Shown one piece after another: positions 27,862 to 40,154 of a DNA stretch of 64,000 nucleotides. A program made the translations under genes and the position numbers. The stretch's first letter is position 1; every line of letters starts with the position of its first letter. Below the pieces are notes generated by a model. The model was given only the letters and a program-made list of their open reading frames with translations. It did not search any database and was not told the DNA's origin. The stretch is from Brevundimonas halotolerans (GTDB lineage Bacteria > Pseudomonadota > Alphaproteobacteria > Caulobacterales > Caulobacteraceae), in assembly GCF_003730275.1 (NCBI RefSeq), contig NZ_QTTA01000010.1, positions 434,001-498,000 on the forward strand, in the 5' to 3' direction.

Positions 27862-27889
27862 GCGCCCTGCCCCGGCGACGCCGTATGGG

Positions 27890-28251
27890 TCAGAGCTTGT
27901 TGAGGCCGTCGAAACGGATCGTCTCGATCGTCCACGGCTCGACGTCATCGAGGGTGCGGACATTGACCGCGATCATGTCGCGGCCGTCCGGGGATTTGCC
28001 GGCCCCGAACGGCTCGACGCCGCACACCCGGCAGAAACGGTGACTGATAACGTGGCGGTTGAACAGATATTCGCTTAGCCGGTCCTCGCCCCGGATCAGA
28101 CGGAAGGCATCCGGTGAAACGAAGCCCAGCATCAGCCCCTTACGGTAGCAGTGGGTGCAGTTGCACTCGATCACCCCGGACAGGTCCAGGTCCGCCTCGA
28201 AAGCCACGGCCCCACAGTGACAGGACCCTTTGTGCGTCGCCGTCTCGCTCA

Positions 28252-28252
<1 letters not shown>
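27890..28252 (-). CDS. GFA-family zinc protein
   Basis: Member of the GFA (glutathione-dependent formaldehyde-activating enzyme-like, CENP-V type) fold family. The 120-residue protein keeps the zinc-binding cysteines: Cys11 and Cys13 in CHCG, Cys30, Cys32 and Cys35 in CNCTHC, and Cys74 and Cys77 in FCRVCG. Most family members have no proven substrate, so a formaldehyde role should not be assumed. The ATG at 28252 shares a base with the dnaE stop (TGATG), placing it at the end of the dnaE transcript; a GTG one codon earlier is also open. Confidence 0.85.
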
Positions 28253-31713
<3,461 letters not shown>

Positions 31714-31823
31714 CGACTGTCTCCCTGCCCTGCGGCCCGCACACGCAATGACTATGGAAGGATTCTGGCCTCAGACACCCCGTCCGTTCCAATCCATCCC
31801 CAGCCGCGCGACGCGTCGGTGGA

Positions 31824-31913
31824 TCAATAGGCTAGCAGGGCCGCCTGCCACGCCATCCAGACAAAACCGCCGCACGACGCCAGCGACAACATTTCCCGAA
31901 CCCAACGCGCCAT
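31824..31913 (-). CDS. sidA: SidA-like SOS-induced cell division inhibitor (29 residues)
   Basis: A 29-codon gene with start ATG at 31913 and stop TGA at 31826-31824. Its ribosome site is excellent (GCGGAGG, 6 bases before the ATG). The peptide begins MARWVREML, then has a hydrophobic, Trp-rich stretch (GGFVWMAWQAALLAY) able to form one membrane span. Two perfect LexA boxes lie 20-52 bases upstream of the start codon. In Caulobacter crescentus the SOS-induced division inhibitor SidA is a 29-residue inner-membrane protein that acts on the late divisome (FtsW/FtsN); as I recall its gene lies next to dnaE. Size, membrane character, SOS control and neighbour all agree, so I call it the SidA counterpart. 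I did not align it. Confidence 0.78.
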   Translation of the reverse strand: MARWVREMLSLASCGGFVWMAWQAALLAY

Positions 31914-31932
31914 GATCAGCCTCCGCGATTAT

Positions 31933-31947
31933 GTTCCGTTTATGTTC
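31933..31947 (+). promoter_or_regulatory. LexA operator 1 upstream of sidA
   Basis: Perfect GTTC-N7-GTTC (half sites at 31933 and 31944), 20 bases upstream of the sidA start codon and therefore across its expected core promoter. A second perfect box starts 4 bases after this one. Confidence 0.88.
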
Positions 31948-31950
31948 TAT

Positions 31951-31965
31951 GTTCTGTTTACGTTC
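31951..31965 (+). promoter_or_regulatory. LexA operator 2 upstream of sidA
   Basis: Second perfect GTTC-N7-GTTC (half sites at 31951 and 31962), spaced 18 bases start-to-start from operator 1, so the two boxes lie nearly two helical turns apart. It is also 55 bases upstream of the divergent msrA start, close enough to influence that gene. Confidence 0.87.
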
Positions 31966-32019
31966 CGTGTCAACAGCGGGGCTTGAAACCTTTCGTCGTC
32001 CGGCCTCGTATCCAGAGTC

Positions 32020-32628
32020 ATGACCCGTTTCCTGATCGCGCTTGCCGCCCTCATCGCCGCCTGCAGCCCCGCCCCGCCCGCGCCCGCCGAGGCCCCGCCT
32101 CCGGGCAGCCAGATCGCCGTCTTTGCCGGCGGCTGTTTCTGGTCGGCGGAAAAGGCGTTCGAGAGCGTCCGGGGCGTGTCGTCTGTAGTCTCCGGCTTTG
32201 CGGGCGGTACCGTCGCCAATCCGACCTATGCCCAGGTCGTTCGGGGCGGCACGGGCCACCGGGAAGCCATCCAGGTGACCTTCGACCCCAACGTCGTGAG
32301 CTACCGCGCGCTGGTCGACCGGTTCTGGCGGACCATCGACCCGACCGACCCCGGCGGCGCCTTCTGTGATCGCGGCCCCAGCTATGAGACCGCCGTCTTT
32401 GCCACCGCCGAGCAGCGCCCCGCCGCCAATGCCTCGCGCGCGGCAGCCGAGCGAGCCCTCGGCCAGAGCTTCACCACGCCGGTGATTGCGGCCGCCCGCT
32501 TCTGGCCGGCCGGAAACGAACATCAGGACTACGCGCGTCGCAATCCGGGCCGCTACGAGGCCTATCGCATCGGCTGTCGCCGCAGCCCGGCCCTGCGCCG
32601 GGTCTGGGGCGATGCCGCGGTCGAATAG
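32020..32628 (+). CDS. msrA: Peptide methionine-S-sulfoxide reductase, lipoprotein-type
   Basis: Repairs oxidised methionine (S-epimer) in proteins. The 202-residue protein has an N-terminal lipoprotein signal (hydrophobic LIALAALIAAC, lipobox Cys15), a Pro/Ala spacer, and the MsrA domain with catalytic Cys39 in FAGGCFW, GHREAIQVTFDP, and a C-terminal Cys near residue 186 that could act as resolving thiol. The signal places it in the periplasm or on the outer membrane, where it would need reductant from a thiol relay. It diverges from sidA over the double SOS operator and ends four bases from the convergent SDR gene. Confidence 0.92.
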   Translation: MTRFLIALAALIAACSPAPPAPAEAPPPGSQIAVFAGGCFWSAEKAFESVRGVSSVVSGFAGGTVANPTYAQVVRGGTGHREAIQVTFDPNVVSYRALVDRFWRTIDPTDPGGAFCDRGPSYETAVFATAEQRPAANASRAAAERALGQSFTTPVIAAARFWPAGNEHQDYARRNPGRYEAYRIGCRRSPALRRVWGDAAVE

Positions 32629-32632
32629 GACC

Positions 32633-33490
32633 TCAGCCGATCTTGACACCGGGCGGCTGCACGCTGTCCGCCGGGACGAAGAAGTCGGGCATCAGCGTTT
32701 TCGTCGGATCGACGCGATAGACGTCAAAGTCGCGCACGCCCTGCTCGTACAAGAAGCTGTCGTCGATCAGGAACCGGCCCGTATTCTCTCTCGCCGGCAG
32801 GCAGAACAGGGCATGGGCCGCATCGGCCAGAATCTCGGGCGTGCGGCAATGGGCCAGGCCCTCCTTACCCGTCAGGGCGAATTCGATGGCCGCAGTCGCT
32901 ACCGCCGTGCGGGGCCACAGGGCATTAAAGGCAATGCCGTCGCCCTTGAATTCCTCGGCCATGCCCAGCATCGCCAGGCTCATATTGTACTTGGCCATCG
33001 AATAGGCGACGTGCGAGCCGAACCAGTGGGGAGATAGATCCAGCGGCGGTGACAGAGCCAGCACATGCGGATTGGTCGCCTGTTTAAGGTGCGGAATACA
33101 GGCCTTGGAGACCAGAAAGGTGCCACGCCCGTTGACCTGATGCATCAGGTCATACCGCTTCATGTCGGTGGCGAGCGTGCCCGTCAGCTGGATGGCCGAG
33201 GCATTGTTGACGCAGATGTCGATCCCGCCGAACCGGGCGACGGCGGCCTCGACCGCGACCATCACCGAGTCCTCGCTGCGCACATCGACGACCAGTGGCA
33301 GGGCCTTGCCCCCTGCGGCCTCGATCTCCTCGGCGGCGGAATAGATGGTGCCGGGCAGGTGTTTGTGCGCCTCGGCGGTCTTGGCGGCGATCACGACATT
33401 GGCGCCGTCCCGGGCCGCGCGCAGGCCGATGGCCAGCCCGATCCCCCGACTGGCCCCCGTGATGAAGAGCGTTTTTCCGTTGAGCGACAT
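32633..33490 (-). CDS. SDR-family oxidoreductase (HSDL2-like)
   Basis: Short-chain dehydrogenase of 285 residues from the ATG at 33490. The NAD(P) motif TGASRGIG is at 11-18, NNAS at about 95-98, and the catalytic YSMAK has Tyr163 and Lys167. The usual catalytic Ser position reads ALSPPL (Ser147). The segment PHWFGSHVAYSMAKYNMSL and the C-terminal part resemble the hydroxysteroid dehydrogenase-like 2 group, which is associated with lipid metabolism. The substrate is unknown. It diverges from the dienoyl-CoA isomerase-type gene by 73 bases, which also points to lipid or fatty acid turnover. A longer upstream frame overlaps that neighbour and is rejected. Confidence 0.85.
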   Translation of the reverse strand: MSLNGKTLFITGASRGIGLAIGLRAARDGANVVIAAKTAEAHKHLPGTIYSAAEEIEAAGGKALPLVVDVRSEDSVMVAVEAAVARFGGIDICVNNASAIQLTGTLATDMKRYDLMHQVNGRGTFLVSKACIPHLKQATNPHVLALSPPLDLSPHWFGSHVAYSMAKYNMSLAMLGMAEEFKGDGIAFNALWPRTAVATAAIEFALTGKEGLAHCRTPEILADAAHALFCLPARENTGRFLIDDSFLYEQGVRDFDVYRVDPTKTLMPDFFVPADSVQPPGVKIG

Positions 33491-33563
33491 CGCCGCGGTC
33501 CTCCAGTGCATTTCGATGGAAAACCGATAGCATGGGTTTACCACCAATCGCGATGGCGCCGAG

Positions 33564-34394
33564 ATGACCGAGACCCAACCCTTCCAGATCACCCGTGACG
33601 GAGCCGTCGCCCACCTGCGACTGTCACGGCCCGAAGTGTCCAATGCGCTGGACATGCGCTTCTGGACGGGGCTGGGGCCGGCCTTGAGGGGTCTGGACGC
33701 AGCAGGGGATGTGCGGGCGCTGGTCCTGTCGGGCGAGGGCCGGAATTTCTGCGCGGGAATGGACACCTCAGTCTTCACCGGCGGCGCTATCATGGGCACG
33801 GACACCGCCGCCGAGCGGCAGGCCTTCCATCAGGCGGCCCGCGAACTTCAGGACGCCCTGTCGATGCTGGAGCGAGTCCGCTTCCCGGTGATCGCTGCCG
33901 TGCAGGGCGCCTGCGTCGGGGCCGGGCTGGACATGATTGCCGCCTGCGACCTGCGGCTCGCTTCGGCCGACGCGTACTTCCGCATCGAGGAGATCAACAT
34001 CGGCATGATGGCGGATGTCGGCAGCCTGCAACGCCTGCCCCTGCTGCTGCCCGAAGGTGTGGTGCGAGAGCTTGCCTATCTGGGCACCAGTCTCATGGCC
34101 GACCGCGCCGAGCGTCTGGGCTTCGTCAATGCTGTGCTGCCGGACGCCGATACCCTACTGGCTGCCACCCTGGAGATGGCGCACGCCATCTCCGCCAAGG
34201 CGCCTCTGGCGATCTCGGGGTCGAAGGCCGCGATCACCTACGCCCGCGACCACACCGTCGCCGACGGCCTGGAATGGGCCGCCGTCATGCAGGGTTCCAT
34301 CTGGAACACCGCCGACATCCTCGGCGCCATTCAGGCCCGCGCCACGAAGAGCACGCCGACGTTTGTGGACCTGAAGCCCCTGCCCAAACCCTGA
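33564..34394 (+). CDS. Crotonase-family protein, dienoyl-CoA isomerase (ECH1) type
   Basis: 276-residue member of the enoyl-CoA hydratase/isomerase superfamily. The oxyanion-hole motifs are NFCAGMD (about 61-67) and VQGACVGAGLD. The acidic triad of delta3,5-delta2,4-dienoyl-CoA isomerase appears intact: Asp123 in GAGLDMIAACD, Glu143 in RIEEINIGM, and Asp151 in MADVGSLQRLP. The ADVGSLQRLP stretch in particular matches that subgroup rather than plain hydratases. It would help degrade unsaturated fatty acids with odd-position double bonds. Divergent from an SDR gene; ends convergent with lolD, four bases apart. Substrate assignment is by family only. Confidence 0.87.
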   Translation: MTETQPFQITRDGAVAHLRLSRPEVSNALDMRFWTGLGPALRGLDAAGDVRALVLSGEGRNFCAGMDTSVFTGGAIMGTDTAAERQAFHQAARELQDALSMLERVRFPVIAAVQGACVGAGLDMIAACDLRLASADAYFRIEEINIGMMADVGSLQRLPLLLPEGVVRELAYLGTSLMADRAERLGFVNAVLPDADTLLAATLEMAHAISAKAPLAISGSKAAITYARDHTVADGLEWAAVMQGSIWNTADILGAIQARATKSTPTFVDLKPLPKP

Positions 34395-34398
34395 GCGC

Positions 34399-35109
34399 TC
34401 AGTAGGCCTGGCTCTCCGCCGGGCGTTCTTCCAGATGGCCGTCCTTGAGGGCAAAGACGCGGTCCATATGGCCGGCCAGTTCCATGTTGTGGGTCGCGAT
34501 CAGGGCCGCCACGCCGGACTTCTTGGCCAGATCGTGCAGGGCCTCGAACACGGTCTGGCTGGTCGCAGGATCCAGATTGCCGGTCGGCTCATCGGCCAGC
34601 AGCAGGCGCGGCCGGTTGGCCAAGGCCCGGGCCACGGCCACCCGCTGACGCTCTCCGCCCGATAGCTGCGACGGCTGATGGGTCAGCCGGTCGGCGAGCC
34701 CCAGGGCGACCAGCAGTTCTTCAGCCCGCGCACGCGCCGCGCCGAGCGCGTGCCCCGCGATGCGGAGCGGCAGGGCCACATTATCCCGCGCGTCAAATTC
34801 CGGCAGCAGGTGGTGGAATTGATAGACAAATCCGATGCGCGCCAGACGGATATGAGTGCGAGCTCGCTCGGGCAGGCCACCGACGGCCTCTCCATCGATC
34901 CGGACCTCGCCCGAGGTCGGATGTTCCAGCAGACCCGCCGCATGCAGCAGGCTGGACTTGCCCGAGCCCGACGGCCCGATCAGACCAACGATTTCGCCGG
35001 GACGGACGTCCAGATTGACGCCGCGCAGCACCGTCAGCCCGCCGGCGGCGGTGTCATACGTCCGGGTCAGGTCGTGAACCGACAGCACGGCCGGGGCGAG
35101 ACTATTCAT
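34399..35109 (-). CDS. lolD: Lipoprotein-releasing ABC transporter ATPase
   Basis: ATPase subunit of the Lol system, which extracts lipoproteins from the inner membrane for delivery to the outer membrane. The 236-residue protein has Walker A GPSGSGKSS at about 45-53, the Q-loop around VYQFHHLLPEF (a Lol/MacB-like hallmark), signature LSGGERQRVAVARAL, and Walker B LLLADEPTGNLD. It overlaps lolC by eight bases and is last in the long run that begins at nuoA. Confidence 0.95.
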   Translation of the reverse strand: MNSLAPAVLSVHDLTRTYDTAAGGLTVLRGVNLDVRPGEIVGLIGPSGSGKSSLLHAAGLLEHPTSGEVRIDGEAVGGLPERARTHIRLARIGFVYQFHHLLPEFDARDNVALPLRIAGHALGAARARAEELLVALGLADRLTHQPSQLSGGERQRVAVARALANRPRLLLADEPTGNLDPATSQTVFEALHDLAKKSGVAALIATHNMELAGHMDRVFALKDGHLEERPAESQAY

Positions 35110-36400
35110 AGCGAAGCGCCTCCACCGGATCGAGCTTGGCGGCCTGCCAGGACGGGATCAGCCCGGCGACACAGCTCATGAAGAAGGACCACATCGCCAC
35201 CCAGAACACGTCCATGGGGTCCACAAGGGCCGGCACGGCGTCCAGCATATAGACGTCGGCATTGAACAGCTCGACCTGGAAGACCCACTCCAGGAAATGC
35301 TGGATCGCCCCGATGTTCAGGCAGAACAGCAGGCCCAGCACCAGACCCGTGACCGTTCCGGCAATGCCGATGGCCGCGCCGGAGATGAAGAATATCCGCA
35401 GCATGGAGAACTGGCTGGCCCCCACGGTCCGCAGGATGGCGATGTCGCGGGTCTTGTTCTTCACCAGCATGACGATGCCGGAAATGATGTTGAGCGCGGC
35501 GATCGCGACGACCAGTCCCAGGATGATGCTCATGGCCACGCGCTCGACCTTCAACGCGCCCCAGAAGGCCGCCAGACGGTCGCGCCAGTCGCTGACCAGA
35601 TTGCCGTCACCGACTGCCGTTCGGACTGGCTCTCTCAGCGTCTCGACCCGGTCGGGTTCAGCGGTCTTCATCTCGATGATGTCCCACAGGCCTTCCTTGC
35701 CGAAGAACAGTTGCGCCTGTTCCAATGGCATGAAGACGAAGGCCCGGTCGTAGTCCGCCGTGCCCGAGCTGAAGATGCCGCCGACCACATAGGTCTTGGA
35801 CAGCCCCCCTAGATTGCCGAAGGCGCTGTCGGCCCCGGTCGGGGAATAGAGGGTGATGGGCGAGCCGACTCCGATGCCCAGTTCCTCGGACAGGGACTTG
35901 CCGATCAGCACATAGTCACCGCCGTAGTCGCCCTTGCCGAACATGTCGCGCGCGGTCTGTGACAGGCTGTCATAGACATAGGTCATCGAGGTCAGGTCTT
36001 CTGGCCGGATGCCGCGAACGAGACCGCCAGTGGCACGTCCCGAGGCCTGGAACATGGCCGGAGACTCGACCAGCGGTGTCACACTGATCACGCCGGGGAT
36101 CTCGCGCAGGCGCTCAAGCGCGAGATCGCGTTCCGGGTTACTCAGCACCTGCCCCTGGACATACATATGGCCGTTGAACGACAGCATACGGCTGAGCAGC
36201 TCGGCGCGGAATCCGGCCATGATGCTCATCACCACGATCAAAGCCATGACCGCCAAGGCCACCGCGACGTAGGAGATGATGGCGATAAGGGCGATGCCGC
36301 CCTCCTTGCGCTTGGCCCGCAGGTAGCGCAGCGCCAGTCCGATCTCCCAAACGGAGAACGGCCCTGCCGGCTTCAGTGTCTTGCCTGTGGTGTCGGTCAT
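35102..36400 (-). CDS. lolC: Lipoprotein-releasing ABC transporter permease (LolC/E type)
   Basis: Membrane subunit of the Lol exporter. The 432-residue protein has one span near residues 35-60, a large periplasmic domain (to about 280) and three spans in the C-terminal third, the typical FtsX/MacB-like fold. It ends in [19 protein letters not shown], a family signature. Only one permease gene accompanies lolD, as in alphaproteobacteria where a single LolC/E-like subunit likely forms a homodimer (sometimes called LolF). It starts with an ATGA overlap on proS. Confidence 0.93.
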   Translation of the reverse strand: MTDTTGKTLKPAGPFSVWEIGLALRYLRAKRKEGGIALIAIISYVAVALAVMALIVVMSIMAGFRAELLSRMLSFNGHMYVQGQVLSNPERDLALERLREIPGVISVTPLVESPAMFQASGRATGGLVRGIRPEDLTSMTYVYDSLSQTARDMFGKGDYGGDYVLIGKSLSEELGIGVGSPITLYSPTGADSAFGNLGGLSKTYVVGGIFSSGTADYDRAFVFMPLEQAQLFFGKEGLWDIIEMKTAEPDRVETLREPVRTAVGDGNLVSDWRDRLAAFWGALKVERVAMSIILGLVVAIAALNIISGIVMLVKNKTRDIAILRTVGASQFSMLRIFFISGAAIGIAGTVTGLVLGLLFCLNIGAIQHFLEWVFQVELFNADVYMLDAVPALVDPMDVFWVAMWSFFMSCVAGLIPSWQAAKLDPVEALRYE

Positions 36401-37713
36401 GCGGTCAGCCGGGCGATGGCCTCGTCCAGAGGCACACTCAGCTTATCGCCCGTCGCGCGGCGCTTCAGCTCAACGACGCCCTCGGCCACCCCCTTGGGGC
36501 CGATGGTCAGCTGCCACGGAATGCCGATCAGGTCAGCGGTTGCGAACTTGCCGCCCGGGCGCTCGTCGGTGTCGTCGTAGAGCACCTCCTTGCCGAGCGC
36601 TTCCAGCCGGTTCACGGCATCTTCGCACGCATTGCAGACACCCTCGTCGCTGGCCCGCAGGTTGATCACCACGACATCGAACGGCGCCACAGCATCGGGC
36701 CAGATGATGCCGGAGGCGTCATGGCTGGCCTCGATAATGGCGCCCAGCAGGCGCGACACGCCCACGCCATAGCTGCCCATGTGAACGTCTGCGTCTCGCC
36801 CGTCAGGCCCCTGGACACGGGCCTTCATCGGTGTTGAATATTTGGTGCCGAAGTAGAAGATGTGTCCGACCTCAATGCCGCGCGCGGTCAGGCGGTCGCC
36901 CTCGTCGGTCTCGGCCTCGAAGCGCGCAGCCTCGTGCATCTCCTCGGTCGCGGCATACAGGGCGATCCGCTCGTCGACGATGGACTGCAGGTCGTTCCAG
37001 TCGACGTCCCCGCCCGGCGCCGGCATCTCGACCAGCTTGCGGTCGCAGAACACCTGGCTTTCGCCGGTATCCGCCAGAACGATGAACTCGTGACTGAGGT
37101 CACCGCCGATCGGGCCGGTGTCGGCGCGCATGGGCACGGCCTTCAGCCCCATGCGGGCAAAGGTGTTCAGATAGGCCACGAACATGCGGTTATAGGCCTT
37201 GCGGGCCGAGGCCTCGTCCAGATCGAAGGAATAGGCGTCCTTCATCAGGAATTCGCGACCGCGCATCACACCGAACCGGGGACGGCGCTCGTCGCGGAAC
37301 TTCCACTGGATGTGAAACAGGTTCAGCGGCAGGGATTTGTAGCTCTTCACATAGGCCCGGAAGATGTCGGTGATCATCTCCTCATTGGTGGGACCGTACA
37401 GCAGCTCGCGCTCGTGACGGTCCTTGATGCGCAGCATCTCGGGGCCATAGGCGTCATAGCGACCGGACTCGCGCCACAGGTCGGCCAGCTGCAGCGTCGG
37501 CATCAGAAGTTCGACCGACCCTGCCCGCTCCTGTTCCTCGCGCACGATCTGCTCGATCCGGCGCAGCACACGCAGCCCCAGCGGCAGCCAGGCATAGATG
37601 CCCGCCGCTTCCTGACGGATCAGACCCGCCCTCAGCATCAGCTGATGCGAGACGATCTGGGCGTCGGCGGGCGCCTCTTTCAGTGTGGGCAGGAAATAGC
37701 GCGACAGGCGCAT
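36397..37713 (-). CDS. proS: Prolyl-tRNA synthetase (short alphaproteobacterial type)
   Basis: Class II synthetase charging tRNA-Pro. From the ATG at 37713 it has 438 residues and starts [15 protein letters not shown]; a GTG two codons earlier is also open. Motif 2 is visible in [27 protein letters not shown] (around 135-160) and motif 3 in the [13 protein letters not shown] stretch. The editing insertion domain of the ~570-residue E. coli enzyme is absent, as is usual in this class; mischarged Ala-tRNA is then cleared by a free-standing editor elsewhere. Sits between the DUF1467 gene and lolC. Confidence 0.95.
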   Translation of the reverse strand: MRLSRYFLPTLKEAPADAQIVSHQLMLRAGLIRQEAAGIYAWLPLGLRVLRRIEQIVREEQERAGSVELLMPTLQLADLWRESGRYDAYGPEMLRIKDRHERELLYGPTNEEMITDIFRAYVKSYKSLPLNLFHIQWKFRDERRPRFGVMRGREFLMKDAYSFDLDEASARKAYNRMFVAYLNTFARMGLKAVPMRADTGPIGGDLSHEFIVLADTGESQVFCDRKLVEMPAPGGDVDWNDLQSIVDERIALYAATEEMHEAARFEAETDEGDRLTARGIEVGHIFYFGTKYSTPMKARVQGPDGRDADVHMGSYGVGVSRLLGAIIEASHDASGIIWPDAVAPFDVVVINLRASDEGVCNACEDAVNRLEALGKEVLYDDTDERPGGKFATADLIGIPWQLTIGPKGVAEGVVELKRRATGDKLSVPLDEAIARLTA

Positions 37714-37798
37714 GGGCACATCCGGAATGAAGCAGCAGGGTCTCGCTGTGCTTTAGCCGGGACGTTGGCCCAAAAGCTAGACCAGTCTGTGGCCAAGC

Positions 37799-38056
37799 TT
37801 AGGTGCCGCTGACTTCCGGGATCGGAACCAACCCCAGAAAGATGACCGCCATGATCACCGCCCACAGAATGGCGCCGACCCAGGTGGTGGTGATGAACTT
37901 CTTCTTCAGGTCCGGTTTGTCCGGTGCGCCCCACTGTGCCCCGTCGGTCGGGGGAGCCTGATCCTGCTGGTTCATGCCCAGCGGCAGGATGGTGAACAGC
38001 GCCACCCACCAACAGATGACATAGATGGCAAACATGGTGATCGGACCGATCGGCAT
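37799..38056 (-). CDS. DUF1467 family membrane protein
   Basis: 85-residue protein with two predicted membrane spans (about 6-25 and 57-79) joined by a polar loop containing NQQDQAPPTDGAQWGAPDKPDLKKK. The pattern and the position between mce and proS match the alphaproteobacterial DUF1467 family, whose function is not known. The start overlaps the mce stop by one base (TGATG). Confidence 0.82.
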   Translation of the reverse strand: MPIGPITMFAIYVICWWVALFTILPLGMNQQDQAPPTDGAQWGAPDKPDLKKKFITTTWVGAILWAVIMAVIFLGLVPIPEVSGT

Positions 38057-38481
38057 CAGTGTGCTCCGTCTTTGGGCGTTTCCATCAGTTCGACCAGCAC
38101 CCCGCCCATGTCCTTGGGATGGACGAACAGGATGGGCGTACCATGCGCCCCGATGCGCGGTTCGCCAGTCCCCAGAATTGTCGCACCCTTCGCCCGGAGG
38201 GCATCACGCGCGGCCAGGATGTCCTCGACCTCGAAACAGACGTGGTGCTGCCCGCCCTTCGGGTTCTTGGCAAGAAACCCATGGATGGGGCTGTCGTCGC
38301 CCAGCGGCTCGATCAATTCGATCTGACTGTTGGGCAGGTCGATGAAACAGACCCGCACGCCCTGCGCCGGTAGATCGAACGGTGCATGCGCCTTCGTCGC
38401 GCCCAGCAGGTCGCGGTACATCGCCACACTGGCGTCAATCGATGGCGTGGCGACTCCCACGTGATTCAGACGACCGATCAT
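38056..38481 (-). CDS. mce: Methylmalonyl-CoA epimerase
   Basis: Interconverts (R)- and (S)-methylmalonyl-CoA in propionate and odd-chain fatty acid breakdown. The 141-residue VOC-family protein has the paired beta-alpha-beta modules: LNHVGVATPSID with the first metal His, IELIEPLGDDSPIHGFL, QHHVCFEVEDI with another His, and the terminal VLVELMET with a Glu ligand. Short overlaps on both sides place it in the nuo-to-lol transcript. The mutase itself is not in this window. Confidence 0.92.
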   Translation of the reverse strand: MIGRLNHVGVATPSIDASVAMYRDLLGATKAHAPFDLPAQGVRVCFIDLPNSQIELIEPLGDDSPIHGFLAKNPKGGQHHVCFEVEDILAARDALRAKGATILGTGEPRIGAHGTPILFVHPKDMGGVLVELMETPKDGAH

Positions 38482-40154
38482 CAGACCCTCAGCACGATGG
38501 TTTCTACGATGGGCCGACGGTCCCAGATGCCCTGGCTGGCCTTCTTCAGCGTACGGGCGACAGCCTGTTCGATGACCATTTCGTCCTCCAGCGCCTCGCC
38601 CTTCAGCTTGCGGACGGCATCCTCGGCTCGCTCGGCCAGTTCGTCCAGAAGATCACCCAGCGGCTGATCTTCATCGCCCGGCAGGCCGATACCCCGCACA
38701 TCGATGCTGGAGGCCAGCTTGCCCTTACGATCCAGCGCAAAGCTGACCAGGATCAGACCGTTTGAGGCCGCGTGGCGACGCTCGCGCAGGGCCTCGCCCA
38801 TCTCCTCGACCAGCATGCCGCCGTCGACGAACAGCCGGCCCGAGGGCACTTCGTCAATGATGGCCGCCGGACCAGGAGCCAGCCGCACCATGTCGCCGTT
38901 TCGCGGCGTCACGGTCTCGGGCACCTGCATCTCCTTGGCCAGCAGGGCGTGCTCGGCGATGTGGCGGCGCATGCCGTGGGTCGGTATGGCGATCTGCGGG
39001 CGCGCCCACTGGTACATCTGGCGCAGTTCGTCGCGGCACGGGTGGCCCGAGACATGAATGCCCGGGTGATCCCGGTCGGTGTAGATGCGCACGCCGCGCT
39101 CCGACAGGGCGTCCTGCAGCCGGCCGATGGCCAGCTCATTACCGGGGATCATGCGCGACGAGAAGATGCAGTGATCGCCCTTGCCCAGCTTGATGAAGGG
39201 GTGATTGCCCTCGGCCACGCGCGACAGGGCGGCGCGCGACTCCCCCTGGCTGCCGGTGCAAAGGTACAGCAACTGATCAGCGGGCCAGCGCCGGGCCTCT
39301 TCCTCGCTCAGGAAGGGCTTGATGTCCGACAGCATGCCGACCGATTTGGCCGCCGCCGTGATCCGGTGCATCGACCGCCCGGCCAGCGCCACGCGGCGAC
39401 CTGCGGCCTCGGCGGCGCGCACCACGCTGTCCAGACGGGCGACGTTCGAAGCGAAGCACCCGACCGCGATCCGGCCTGACAGGCTGCCGATCAGCTCGGC
39501 CAGGGCATCACGCACCTCGCCCTCAGACCCCGCCGTACCCTCGACGAACACATTGGTGGAGTCGCACACCATGGCGAGGATGCCCTCGTCGCCGAGGCGG
39601 CGGATCGTGTCGATGTCGGTGCGTTCGCCGACAACCGGGTCATTATCGATCTTCCAGTCGCCGGTGTGCAGCACCAGCCCCAGCGGGGTGGTGATGGCCA
39701 GACCATTCGGCTCGGCCGTCGAATGGGTGATGGTCACCATCTCGATGTGGAACGGGTCCAGATTGATGGTCCCGCCCAGCGGCACCTCATGGATCTTCAC
39801 CCGGTCGCCGAGGCCCGCATCGCGCAGCTTTTCCCGGATCAGATAGGCGGTGAACGGGGTGGCATAGAGCGGCGCCTTCAGACGTGGCCACAACCAGCCC
39901 AGCGCGCCGATGTGGTCCTCGTGCGCATGGGTCAGCACGATGCCGAGGATGTTTTCGCCCTCGAGGAATGTCGGATCCGGCACGATCACATCGACGCCCG
40001 GCGTGGTGTGGTCGCCGAAGGTCACGCCCACATCGACCAGGATCCATTTGCGGTCATTCGCCGGGCCAAAGCCGTAGGCGTTCAGATTCATGCCGATCTC
40101 GTTCGACCCGCCCAGCGGCAGGAAGACCAGTTCGTCGGTTTTGGATTTACTCAT
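38481..40154 (-). CDS. rnj: Ribonuclease J
   Basis: Metallo-beta-lactamase/beta-CASP ribonuclease with 5'-3' exonuclease and possibly endonuclease activity, working in rRNA maturation and mRNA decay. The 557-residue protein has the metal motif HAHEDHIGA (76-84), later single His/Asp ligands such as LHTGDWKID, the beta-CASP segment around 210-350 with VCDSTN and the SGHP motif, and a C-terminal domain. Starts with an ATGA overlap on coaX; stop shares a base with the mce start. Confidence 0.94.
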   Translation of the reverse strand: MSKSKTDELVFLPLGGSNEIGMNLNAYGFGPANDRKWILVDVGVTFGDHTTPGVDVIVPDPTFLEGENILGIVLTHAHEDHIGALGWLWPRLKAPLYATPFTAYLIREKLRDAGLGDRVKIHEVPLGGTINLDPFHIEMVTITHSTAEPNGLAITTPLGLVLHTGDWKIDNDPVVGERTDIDTIRRLGDEGILAMVCDSTNVFVEGTAGSEGEVRDALAELIGSLSGRIAVGCFASNVARLDSVVRAAEAAGRRVALAGRSMHRITAAAKSVGMLSDIKPFLSEEEARRWPADQLLYLCTGSQGESRAALSRVAEGNHPFIKLGKGDHCIFSSRMIPGNELAIGRLQDALSERGVRIYTDRDHPGIHVSGHPCRDELRQMYQWARPQIAIPTHGMRRHIAEHALLAKEMQVPETVTPRNGDMVRLAPGPAAIIDEVPSGRLFVDGGMLVEEMGEALRERRHAASNGLILVSFALDRKGKLASSIDVRGIGLPGDEDQPLGDLLDELAERAEDAVRKLKGEALEDEMVIEQAVARTLKKASQGIWDRRPIVETIVLRV

